A DNA stretch of 64,000 nt. Origin: Clostridia bacterium (GTDB lineage Bacteria > Bacillota > Clostridia > Christensenellales > Aristaeellaceae). The stretch covers positions 62,001-126,000 of the forward strand of contig JAFROK010000049.1 in the NCBI GenBank assembly GCA_017429695.1, in the 5' to 3' direction. The position numbers and the translations under genes were made by a program. The notes under the pieces are model-generated. The model saw nothing but the letters and a program-made list of their open reading frames with translations. It did not search any database and was not told the DNA's origin. Of this stretch, positions 25,704 to 33,042 are shown in pieces (the stretch's first letter is position 1; every line of letters begins with the position of its first letter).

Positions 25704-25732
25704 AGTATAGTTATATATATCTAACTTGTCAA
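25704..25732 (-). promoter_or_regulatory. feo operon promoter
   Basis: Minus strand TTGACA (25727-25732) and TATACT (25704-25709) with a 17-base spacer: near-consensus sigma-A promoter, so strong unless repressed. Confidence 0.88.
25710..25725. promoter_or_regulatory. putative DtxR-family operator 2 of feo (GTTAT-N6-CTAAC)
   Basis: GTTATATATATCTAAC fills the spacer between -35 and -10, a second copy of the palindrome 30 bases (about three helical turns) from operator 1. Confidence 0.6.
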
Positions 25733-25796
25733 GCATTTTTTTCAGGACAAGATGTATGTACAAATGGAAGATCTGTGTTATACTGAGAACCGGCAA

Positions 25797-25824
25797 CTGA
25801 CAACCGATAACAAACAACTGATTT
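25797..25824. repeat. degenerate heptamer repeat, array A
   Basis: Four consecutive 7-base units CTGACAA, CCGATAA, CAAACAA, CTGATTT between the feo promoter and the carboxylesterase gene. Same period and composition as the other three arrays. Confidence 0.7.
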
Positions 25825-25841
25825 CAGGGAGGAAAAACAAT

Positions 25842-27368
25842 ATGCTGCGCCAGGTCAAAACGGAAAACGGATGGATTCACGGAATTGAAGCCGCAGATCC
25901 GCGCATTACCGCTTTTAAAGGAATCCCCTTTGCCGCTCCGCCGGTGGATAAAAACCGCTGGCGCGCGCCGCAGCCCTGTGAAAACTGGGAGGGTGTCCGG
26001 GAAACGGTCCGCTTCGGACCAATCTCAATGCAGTGGGTTCCCGGGCTGGGCGATGATATCTACTGCCGGGAATGGCATGTTGATCCCGAAATTCCTATGA
26101 GCGAGGACTGCCTGTATCTGAACGTCTGGACCGGCGCCAAATCCGCGGATGAAAAGCGCCCAGTACTGGTCTGGTTCTTCGGCGGCGGACTACAGTGCGG
26201 CTATACGGCCGAGATGGAATTTGACGGGGAGCGCATCGCCCGCCGGGGAATTGTCGTGGTGACCGTCAATTACCGGGTCGGCGCGCTGGGTTTCCTGACA
26301 CATCCGCAGATTACCGCCGAACAGCCGGAAGCACCGGCCAATTTCGGCAACCTGGACCAGCAGGCCGGCCTGCGCTGGGTGCAGCGCAACATCGCCGCCT
26401 TTGGCGGAGATCCGGCCAATGTCACCATTGCCGGGCAGTCTGCCGGCGGCGGCAGCGTGATGACCCAGCTGGCCTGCAAAGACAACGCCGGGCTCTTCAG
26501 CAAAACGGTCGTGATGAGCGCCATGATTTTCGATCCCTATATGCGCCGTGAAATCGGCCGCCCCGAACTGCTGAAGGATGCGGAAAAGAAGGGCGAGGAT
26601 TTCTTCGCGTTCCTGGGCGTAAAAACGCTGGAGGAAGCCCGGGCGATTGACGCCGTGACCCTCCAGCGCAGCTATGAACAATATATGCAGTCCCACATTC
26701 CTTTCTTTACCGTTCAGGATGACCTGATCTGTACCGGGGATCCGATCGCACTGTATGTGAAAGGCGACTGCGTGGATGTGACCATGATGGCCGGCAACAC
26801 CGGTTCGGAATTTCCGAACAGCATTGACGCGGATTCCGAAGAGAAGCTGGCAGCCGATGCCCGGCGCCTCTTCGGTGACAAGGCCGATGTGTTCCTTGCG
26901 ATTCCGGAAGCAAAGCAAAAGACGGAAGGCCTGGGCTACGCGGTTGCCAGCGGCATCGAATGTTCTGTGAAGGGTGTCCTCACGCTGGCCGCTGAAACCG
27001 GCCGCAAAGGATACTGCTACTGCTTCGATCCGGATATTCCGGGCTGGGATCACCCCGGCACCTTCCATTCCTCTGACCTGTGGTTCTTCTTTGAGTCACT
27101 GGCCAAGTGCTGGCGTCCCTTTACCGGCCGGCATTATGACCTGGCCCGCCAGATGTGCGATTACTTCTGCAACTTTATCCGCACCGGCGATCCCAACGGG
27201 AAAGACCTGAACGGCGAACCCCTGCCGCTGTGGAACACCTGGTCCGCGGACGCTCCATGCACCATGCGCTTCCTGGGCGACGGCGCAAAAGCCTCCGCCG
27301 ATCCGCTGCCGCCGCTCAAGCAGTTCCTGTCCGACCGGATCGTCGACCGCATCCGGACGCTCGGATAA
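25842..27368 (+). CDS. type B carboxylesterase / para-nitrobenzyl esterase family
   Basis: 508 residues from MLRQVKTENGWIHG with AGGGAGG upstream. Alpha/beta hydrolase: 'FKGIPFAAPPV', 'EDCLYLNVW', oxyanion 'WFFGGGLQCG', nucleophile elbow 'TIAGQSAGGGSVM' (Ser), acid in 'GNTGSEFPNS', His in 'PGTFHSSDLWFFF'. No signal peptide, so cytoplasmic. Carboxylic ester hydrolysis; substrate unknown. Single gene, convergent to serA, with a shared hairpin at 27365. Confidence 0.93.
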   Translation: MLRQVKTENGWIHGIEAADPRITAFKGIPFAAPPVDKNRWRAPQPCENWEGVRETVRFGPISMQWVPGLGDDIYCREWHVDPEIPMSEDCLYLNVWTGAKSADEKRPVLVWFFGGGLQCGYTAEMEFDGERIARRGIVVVTVNYRVGALGFLTHPQITAEQPEAPANFGNLDQQAGLRWVQRNIAAFGGDPANVTIAGQSAGGGSVMTQLACKDNAGLFSKTVVMSAMIFDPYMRREIGRPELLKDAEKKGEDFFAFLGVKTLEEARAIDAVTLQRSYEQYMQSHIPFFTVQDDLICTGDPIALYVKGDCVDVTMMAGNTGSEFPNSIDADSEEKLAADARRLFGDKADVFLAIPEAKQKTEGLGYAVASGIECSVKGVLTLAAETGRKGYCYCFDPDIPGWDHPGTFHSSDLWFFFESLAKCWRPFTGRHYDLARQMCDYFCNFIRTGDPNGKDLNGEPLPLWNTWSADAPCTMRFLGDGAKASADPLPPLKQFLSDRIVDRIRTLG

Positions 27369-27397
27369 TCCGTGCGGCCGGATGTAGTCCGGATTAT
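27365..27397. terminator. bidirectional hairpin between convergent genes
   Basis: ATAATCCG / CGGATTAT (27365-27372 with 27390-27397) overlapping both stop codons; followed by TTGTTTT on the plus strand. Confidence 0.5.
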
Positions 27398-28578
27398 TTG
27401 TTTTCCACAATCCGGCGCACACGGATGACGCCGTCAATTTCCTTCAGCCGCTCCACGGTGTCGTGGGGCATCGGATGGCTGATATCCAGCAGCGTGTACG
27501 CAAAATCGCCCCGGCTCTTGTTTGCCAGGTTCTCAATGTTCAAGCCCTGGTTGCCGAAGAAAGTTGTAATCTGGCTCAGCATATTCGGGATGTTCCTGTG
27601 CAGGATGCCAACCCGGGCTTCCGTCTCGCAGATGCCGAGGTTGATCTCCGGATAGTTCACGGAATTATGGATATTGCCGTTGTCCAGGTAATCCTGCAGT
27701 TCCTTCACGGCCATGACAGCGCAGTTATCCTCCGCCTCTTCAGTGGAAGCACCGAGGTGCGGAATGATAATTGCGTTTTTCATGTGTGTGCTGGCAGGCG
27801 TGGGGAAATCGGATACGTAGCATTTTACGGCGCCGGTTTCCAGCGCGTCGGCCAGCGCTTTTTCGTCCACCAGGGTATCCCGGGCAAAGTTCAGCAGCAC
27901 TGCGCCTTTTTTCATCTGGGCAATTGCTTCCGCGCTGATCATGCCCTTTGTGCTCGCCGTCGCGGGAACGTGAATGGTGATATAATCGCTTACGGCGTAA
28001 ATTTCATCAATCTTTTCCGCATGTTTCACCATTGGGGAAAGGTTCCAGGCGGAGCTGACGGACAGATAGGGATCAAAACCGTATACATTCATGCCGAGGG
28101 CTACCGCAGCGTTGGCAACCAGCACGCCGATGGCGCCCAAGCCGATGACGCCAAGCGTTTTGCCTGTCAGTTCGTTTCCGGCGAAAGCCTTTTTGGCTTT
28201 CTCCGTCGTTTTGGCAATATTCTCATCCGCCGCATTCTCGCGAACCCAGGCAATGCCGCCCGCCACGTCCCGCGCAGCCAGCAGCATGCCGCAAAGCACC
28301 AGCTCTTTGACGGAGTTTGCATTGGCGCCGGGCGTGTTGAAAACAACGATGCCTTCCTCCGCACAGCGGTCCAGCGGGATATTGTTCACGCCGGCGCCGG
28401 CCCGGGCAATCGCCCGGAGTCCCGCAGGAAAGGCCATTTCCTTCATATCGGCAGAGCGGACCAGCACGCCGGCCGCTTCATCCATCGTATCAATCAGCGT
28501 ATAGCCGGAACGGAATCCGTCCGTTCCAATTTTCGCGATATTGTTCAGGCAGTAAATTTTCCGTTCTTTCATACTCAT
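27394..28578 (-). CDS. serA: D-3-phosphoglycerate dehydrogenase with ACT domain
   Basis: 394 residues. D-2-hydroxyacid dehydrogenase with the Rossmann motif 'GVIGLGAIGVLVANAA', substrate-site 'ARAGAGVNNIPLD' and 'HLGASTEEAEDNCAVMA' (catalytic His), and a C-terminal ACT domain ('ANKSRGDFAYTLLDI') for serine feedback. First step of serine synthesis. AAGGA six bases before the first of two close ATGs. Lies 12 bases downstream of the trxB-like gene, same strand. Confidence 0.94.
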   Translation of the reverse strand: MSMKERKIYCLNNIAKIGTDGFRSGYTLIDTMDEAAGVLVRSADMKEMAFPAGLRAIARAGAGVNNIPLDRCAEEGIVVFNTPGANANSVKELVLCGMLLAARDVAGGIAWVRENAADENIAKTTEKAKKAFAGNELTGKTLGVIGLGAIGVLVANAAVALGMNVYGFDPYLSVSSAWNLSPMVKHAEKIDEIYAVSDYITIHVPATASTKGMISAEAIAQMKKGAVLLNFARDTLVDEKALADALETGAVKCYVSDFPTPASTHMKNAIIIPHLGASTEEAEDNCAVMAVKELQDYLDNGNIHNSVNYPEINLGICETEARVGILHRNIPNMLSQITTFFGNQGLNIENLANKSRGDFAYTLLDISHPMPHDTVERLKEIDGVIRVRRIVENK

Positions 28579-28590
28579 CCGTTTCCTTTC

Positions 28591-29508
28591 TCAGCCAAGT
28601 GAATCAATATACCGGCATGCTGCCAGCGCCGCCACTGCGCCGTCCGCGGCTGCCGTGGTCAGCTGCCGGATTGTTTTGCTCCGGCAGTCCCCTGCCACAA
28701 ATACGCCAGGGGTCTTTGTATCGCATGTTTCGCCGCTGTCGAAATATCCCCACTTGTTCAGGTCGGCCAGTTTTTCAAAAGCGCCGTTTTCCGGAATCAG
28801 GCCGATGGCCACAAACAGTCCGTCACAGGCCACGTTTTCCGGTGCCCCGCCGTCCTGCGGTTCAACGGTCACGCTTCGGAGCGCACCGCCTTCCGTGTTC
28901 AGCGCGGTAATCTTCACGCCGGTCCGCTTTTCGACGTTTGGCCGGGAAAACAGGATATCCTGCAGTTTCTTCTCCCCGGTAAACTCCGGCAGATCCTGCA
29001 GCATGATCACTTTTTCACACTTGCCCGCCAGCAGGATCGCCTCCTGCAGGGCGGAGTTTCCGCCGCCGGCCACGCAGACCGTCTGGCCGCTGTAGAAATC
29101 TCCGTCGCATACCGCACAGAAGCTGATTCCCTCGCCGACCAGTTCATTCTCACCGGGAAGCCCGAGCATCCGGTGCTTCACACCAGTCGCGATCACCACG
29201 GCTTTGGTGTCGTGCTGCCGGCCGTCATCGGTGTAAACCGTCTTCCGGTCTCCGTGATCCTCCACCTTCAGCGCTTCTGCCAGATCCACTTCCGCGCCTT
29301 GGGCCAGGATCTGCTCCACAAACGCATCGGCATACTCGTTGCCGCTCATCTGCGCGGTGCCCGGCCAGTTTTCCACCTTCGGACTGTAGGTAATCTGTCC
29401 GCCAAATCCGTGCTTTTCCAGCACCAGCACGCTCTTTCCGTTCCGCAGGGCATACAGCGCCGCAGTCATTCCAGCCGGGCCCCCGCCGATTACAATGATA
29501 TCCGTCAT
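28591..29508 (-). CDS. trxB: thioredoxin reductase
   Basis: 305 residues. FAD motif 'IIVIGGGPAGMTAALYA', redox pair CAVCDGD, NADPH motif 'VCVAGGGNSALQEAILLA', C-terminal FAD motif 'TPGVFVAGDCRSK'. Standard length for low-molecular-weight TrxR. GGAGGAAAG precedes the ATG. It is directly downstream of nrdD after a terminator and the heptamer array B; the fused thioredoxin-like tail of NrdD could be one of its clients. Confidence 0.93.
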   Translation of the reverse strand: MTDIIVIGGGPAGMTAALYALRNGKSVLVLEKHGFGGQITYSPKVENWPGTAQMSGNEYADAFVEQILAQGAEVDLAEALKVEDHGDRKTVYTDDGRQHDTKAVVIATGVKHRMLGLPGENELVGEGISFCAVCDGDFYSGQTVCVAGGGNSALQEAILLAGKCEKVIMLQDLPEFTGEKKLQDILFSRPNVEKRTGVKITALNTEGGALRSVTVEPQDGGAPENVACDGLFVAIGLIPENGAFEKLADLNKWGYFDSGETCDTKTPGVFVAGDCRSKTIRQLTTAAADGAVAALAACRYIDSLG

Positions 29509-29524
29509 ACTTTCCTCCGTATAA

Positions 29525-29575
29525 AGGTGTCAGGGTTTTTAGGCGTCAGGTGTCAGATCTCAGGTGTCAGGAGAA
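29525..29575. repeat. degenerate heptamer repeat, array B1
   Basis: Units AGGTGTC, then AGGCGTC, AGGTGTC, AGATCTC, AGGTGTC, AGGAGAA in 7-base register (29541-29575), after one irregular unit. Part of the trxB-nrdD spacer. Confidence 0.75.
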
Positions 29576-29633
29576 CGATTCTATAGAATCAGATAAAATG
29601 TCATATTTCATGAAAATGAATTCGTGCCACTTG

Positions 29634-29676
29634 AAAAAGTATCAGGTATCAGGAGGACAAACTCCTGACACCTGAT
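29634..29676 (-). terminator. nrdD terminator built from heptamer repeats
   Basis: ATCAGGTATCAGGAG (29641-29655) pairs with CTCCTGACACCTGAT (29662-29676), 15 positions with one mismatch, loop of six, followed on the minus strand by ACTTTTTC. Both arms are themselves heptamer repeats. Confidence 0.75.
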
Positions 29677-29695
29677 ACCTGAGACCTGCTACCTA
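29641..29695. repeat. degenerate heptamer repeat, array B2
   Basis: Plus-strand units AGGTATC, AGGAGGA, then in opposite sense ACTCCTG, ACACCTG, ATACCTG, AGACCTG, CTACCTA, each 7 bases. The inversion creates the terminator stem. Confidence 0.75.
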
Positions 29696-29704
29696 AAGAA
29701 ACCA

Positions 29705-32128
29705 TCAGCCTGCCTGCCTCGCAGTCAGCATTCCCTTGATCTCGGAAACGCCGCGGAACTTCTCATAGTCCTCTCCGGCGCCCATCACCACCAGCGTCGG
29801 CGCCTGCTTTACGCCGTACTTGTTGGTCAGCTCGATGTTCTCTGTCGCCAGCACTTTCTTGAACAGGAACCCGGCCTTTTCCAGCATGCTGATGGCCAGC
29901 TTGCAGTTCGGGCAGGTCGCGCTGACAAAGAGCATCGCCCGGGCATTCTGGCACGCCGGCTTCTGGATTTCCGGCTCCGCAGGCGCTGCCTGTTCCGGCG
30001 CCTTCGGCGCTTCCTGTGCCGCGGGGGCAACCACCACAGGACCGCTGTGGGTCAGGTGGGAATGACCGATATCATAGACCTTCCGGTCTTTGAATTCCTG
30101 CGCCTTGCCGTCATTCCAGTTCTGCACGGGACGGTAGTAACCGGTGATCCGGCTGTACACTTCCGTCTTCTGTCCGCAATGAGGGCAGACGTACTGTTCG
30201 CCGGTCAGGTATCCGTGATCCTTGCAGACGGAATAGGTGGGGCTCATGGTGTAGTAGGGCAGCTTATAGTTCTCCGCAATCTTGCGAACCAGGTTCGCCG
30301 CAGCCTTCCAGTCCGGCAGCTTTTCGCCCAGGAACGCGTGGAATACGGTTCCGGAGGTATACAGCGTCTGCAGCTCATCCTGCACGTCCAGGGCGGAGAA
30401 GATATCCTCGCTGTAGCCGACGGGCAGGTGGCTGGAGTTGGTGTAGTAAGGCGTGCCGTTCATATTGGCAGTGATGATGTCCGGATACTGCTCCTTGTCG
30501 TGCTTGGCAAAGCGGTAGGAGGTGGATTCCGCCGGCGTTGCTTCCAGATTGTACAGGTCGCCGTACTGTTCCTGGTAGTCGCTCAGGCGTTCCCGCATGT
30601 GGTTCAGCACATCCTTGGCAAACTGCTGGGCTTCCGCGTTCGTCAGGTCCTTCCGCAGCCAGTTGGCGTTCTGCGCCGCTTCGTTCATGCCCACCAGGCC
30701 GATGGTGCTGAAGTGGTTGTTGAAGGTGCCCAGGTACCGCTTGGTGTAGGGATACAGGCCGCCCTCCAGGAGCTTTGTGATGACCGTCCGCTTGGTCTTG
30801 AGGCTGCGGGCGGAGATGTCCATCAGGCGGTCCAGCTGGCGGTAGAAGTCCTTTTCGTCGGAAGATTCATAGGCCAGCCGGGGCAGGTTGATCGTCACAA
30901 CGCCGATGCTGCCGGTGGATTCGCCGCTGCCGAAGAAGCCGCCGCTCTTTTTGCGCAGTTCCCGCAGGTCCAGCCGCAGGCGGCAGCACATGCTGCGCAC
31001 GTCGTTCGGTTCCATATCGGAATTGATGTAGTTGCTGAAATAAGGCGTACCATACTTGGCGGTCATTTCGAACAGCAGCTTGTTGTTTTCGCTCTCGGAC
31101 CAGTCAAAGTCCCGCGTAATGGAATAGGTCGGAATCGGATACTGGAATCCGCGGCCGTTGGCGTCGCCTTCGATCATGATTTCGATGAAGGCCTTGTTGA
31201 CCATATCCATTTCCTTCTGGCATTCGCCATAGGTGAAGTCCACTTCCTTGCCGCCGATGATAGCCGGCAGGTTTGCCAGGTCCTTCGGGCATACCCAGTC
31301 CAGCGTGATGTTGGAGAAGGGCGCCTGGGTGCCCCAGCGGCTGGGCGTATTCACGCCATAGATGAAGCTCTGGATGCACTGCTTGACTTCTTTCTGGCTC
31401 AGGTTGTCGATCCGGACGAAAGGCGCCAGGTAGGTATCAAAGCTGGAGAACGCCTGGGCGCCGGCCCACTCGTTCTGCATGATGCCCAGGAAGTTGACCA
31501 TCTGGTTGCACAGGGTGGACAGGTGGCTGGCCGGGGAACTGGTGATCTTTCCGGGAACGCCGCCCAGGCCTTCCTGAATCAGCTGTTTCAGGCTCCAGCC
31601 GGCGCAGTATCCGGTCAGCATGCTCAGGTCATGAATATGGATCGCGGCGCTGCGGTGCGCGTCTGCGATTTCGTTGTCATAGATTTCGCTCAGCCAGTAA
31701 TTGGCCGTAATAGCGCCGGAATTGGACAGGATCAGTCCGCCCACCGAATAGGTCACGGTGGAGTTTTCCTTTACGCGCCAGTCGTTGATGCGCAGGTAGT
31801 TATCAACCAGGTCTTTATAGTTCAGCAGGGCGGAATTGACGTTGCGGACTTTCTCCCGTTGTTTGCGGTAGAGGATGTAGGCCTTGGCCACATCGGCATA
31901 GCCGGCCTCGGACAGCACCTTTTCAACGCAGTCCTGAATGCTTTCCACGGTGATTTTGTTGTCCCGGATCAGCGGCTCGTATTCCGCCGTTACCCGGAGG
32001 GCCAGCATGTCGATGACGCTGGGATGATACTGTTTGCCCAGCGCTTCAAATGCCTTTGTAATGGCTTTTGAAATTTTGCTGATTTCGAATTCTGTGACTT
32101 TGCCGTCACGTTTCACAACCTGATACAT
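29705..32128 (-). CDS. nrdD: anaerobic ribonucleoside-triphosphate reductase with fused thioredoxin-fold tail
   Basis: 807 residues from MYQVVKRDGK (GGGGAG upstream). ATP-cone (1-95: 'VVKRDGKVTEFEISKISKAI'), the ten-stranded barrel with conserved 'ADAHRSAAIHIHDLSML', Zn-binding 'CKDHGYLTGEQYVCPHCG', and the glycyl-radical motif 'SRITGYYRPVQNWN' with Gly663. After a ~30-residue Ala/Pro linker (697-725) a glutaredoxin/thioredoxin-like domain follows, CPNC at 739-742 and cis-Pro in 'KQAPTLVV'. Reduces NTPs to dNTPs without oxygen; the tail suggests a thiol electron donor rather than formate. Preceded by NrdR boxes and a promoter in the spacer after nrdG. Confidence 0.94.
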   Translation of the reverse strand: MYQVVKRDGKVTEFEISKISKAITKAFEALGKQYHPSVIDMLALRVTAEYEPLIRDNKITVESIQDCVEKVLSEAGYADVAKAYILYRKQREKVRNVNSALLNYKDLVDNYLRINDWRVKENSTVTYSVGGLILSNSGAITANYWLSEIYDNEIADAHRSAAIHIHDLSMLTGYCAGWSLKQLIQEGLGGVPGKITSSPASHLSTLCNQMVNFLGIMQNEWAGAQAFSSFDTYLAPFVRIDNLSQKEVKQCIQSFIYGVNTPSRWGTQAPFSNITLDWVCPKDLANLPAIIGGKEVDFTYGECQKEMDMVNKAFIEIMIEGDANGRGFQYPIPTYSITRDFDWSESENNKLLFEMTAKYGTPYFSNYINSDMEPNDVRSMCCRLRLDLRELRKKSGGFFGSGESTGSIGVVTINLPRLAYESSDEKDFYRQLDRLMDISARSLKTKRTVITKLLEGGLYPYTKRYLGTFNNHFSTIGLVGMNEAAQNANWLRKDLTNAEAQQFAKDVLNHMRERLSDYQEQYGDLYNLEATPAESTSYRFAKHDKEQYPDIITANMNGTPYYTNSSHLPVGYSEDIFSALDVQDELQTLYTSGTVFHAFLGEKLPDWKAAANLVRKIAENYKLPYYTMSPTYSVCKDHGYLTGEQYVCPHCGQKTEVYSRITGYYRPVQNWNDGKAQEFKDRKVYDIGHSHLTHSGPVVVAPAAQEAPKAPEQAAPAEPEIQKPACQNARAMLFVSATCPNCKLAISMLEKAGFLFKKVLATENIELTNKYGVKQAPTLVVMGAGEDYEKFRGVSEIKGMLTARQAG

Positions 32129-32207
32129 ATTCGTCCGCTCCCCTGCCTGTTTTTTATGCTTTTTTGTCATGTCGGAGCAAGCGGTCTGCTTGTCCGCGTG
32201 CCTGCAT

Positions 32208-32237
32208 AATATATCACGCTGGGATTGCAAAAGTCAA
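32208..32237 (-). promoter_or_regulatory. nrdD promoter
   Basis: Minus strand TTGACT (32232-32237) and TATATT (32208-32213), 18-base spacer. The -35 lies inside NrdR box 1. Confidence 0.7.
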
Positions 32238-32247
32238 TATGTTGTAT
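32232..32247. promoter_or_regulatory. NrdR box 1
   Basis: AGTCAATATGTTGTAT fits the NrdR consensus ACACWATATMTWGTGT at most core positions; overlaps the nrdD -35. Confidence 0.65.
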
Positions 32248-32264
32248 CAGAAAAAACTTTTTTT

Positions 32265-32280
32265 GTACTACATCTTGTGC
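32265..32280. promoter_or_regulatory. NrdR box 2
   Basis: GTACTACATCTTGTGC fits the NrdR consensus; 33 bases from box 1, about three turns, the usual paired arrangement. It overlaps the last codon of nrdG. Confidence 0.7.
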
Positions 32281-32975
32281 TAATCGGCCATTCCACGTAA
32301 TTCCACCGAAGGCACATATTCCCGGGCAATTTCCGCGTATGCGCGCATTTCATTATCCGCCGGCGCATGGAATCCCCCGAAGGGAACCGTATCCCGGTCG
32401 GTGAATTTCTGCAGGTAGTATCGCTTTGCGCCCCGAATCCATTCGCCGATGCCGCGGAAAGAATCTGCATCATGCAATTCCGCCACCACCGTGGTCCGGA
32501 ATTCATAATCCGTCCTGCCTTCCATCAGCAGGGAAACACTCTTCCGGATTTTTCCCATATCCAGCGTATCCACGCCGGCGGTCACTGCATACCGGTCCGG
32601 GCTGTTCTTGATATCCATGGCCACATAGGCCGCCAGACCCCGGTCAATGATTTCCCGCAGCCGGTCCGGATGCGTTCCGTTGGTATCCAGCTTCATCGGG
32701 TACCCCAGGTCCCGGATTTTTTCCGCCAGGGAAATGATATCCGGCCGCAGCAGCGGTTCACCGCCGGTAATCGCAACGCCTTCGAGCAGTCCCTGCCGTT
32801 TCTTCAGGAAAGCCAGCAGTTCTTCTTCCTCCATCACGGGCGGCGCCGATCCGTCAATCAGTTCCGCGTTGTGGCAGAAAGGGCACCGCATATCGCATCC
32901 GCCCAGGAAAACCGTGCATGCCACCCGTCCCGGAAAATCGAGCAGGGTCATTTTCTGCAACCCGTGAATTTTCAT
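32280..32975 (-). CDS. nrdG: anaerobic RNR activating protein (radical SAM)
   Basis: 231 residues. Radical SAM Cys motif CDMRCPFC (CxxxCxxC) near residue 27, 'AITGGEPLLRPDI' (GGE SAM motif), 'KLDTNGTHPDRL'. Activates NrdD by forming the glycyl radical. The C-terminal part with 'YYLQKFTDRDTVPFGGFHAP' is as in the PflA-like NrdG subgroup common in Clostridia. GAGGAG ten bases before the ATG. Upstream of nrdD on the same strand, separated by 151 bases containing the NrdR boxes and a second promoter. Confidence 0.93.
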   Translation of the reverse strand: MKIHGLQKMTLLDFPGRVACTVFLGGCDMRCPFCHNAELIDGSAPPVMEEEELLAFLKKRQGLLEGVAITGGEPLLRPDIISLAEKIRDLGYPMKLDTNGTHPDRLREIIDRGLAAYVAMDIKNSPDRYAVTAGVDTLDMGKIRKSVSLLMEGRTDYEFRTTVVAELHDADSFRGIGEWIRGAKRYYLQKFTDRDTVPFGGFHAPADNEMRAYAEIAREYVPSVELRGMAD

Positions 32976-32995
32976 CCGTCCGTTCTCCTCTCGTT

Positions 32996-33024
32996 CAAAA
33001 GCCCGGCGGATCGCACCGCCGGGC
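32996..33024 (-). terminator. terminator after the coiled-coil/OB gene
   Basis: GCCCGGCGG / CCGCCGGGC (33001-33009 with 33016-33024), six-base loop, followed on the minus strand by TTTTG. Confidence 0.85.
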
Positions 33025-33042
33025 CGGTTACCGTAAATCTTT

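Noticed and set aside
30047-32071. 674-codon open frame on the plus strand opposite nrdD
   Set aside because: Antisense shadow created by the codon bias of nrdD; no ribosome site, no family features, and nrdD is fully supported.
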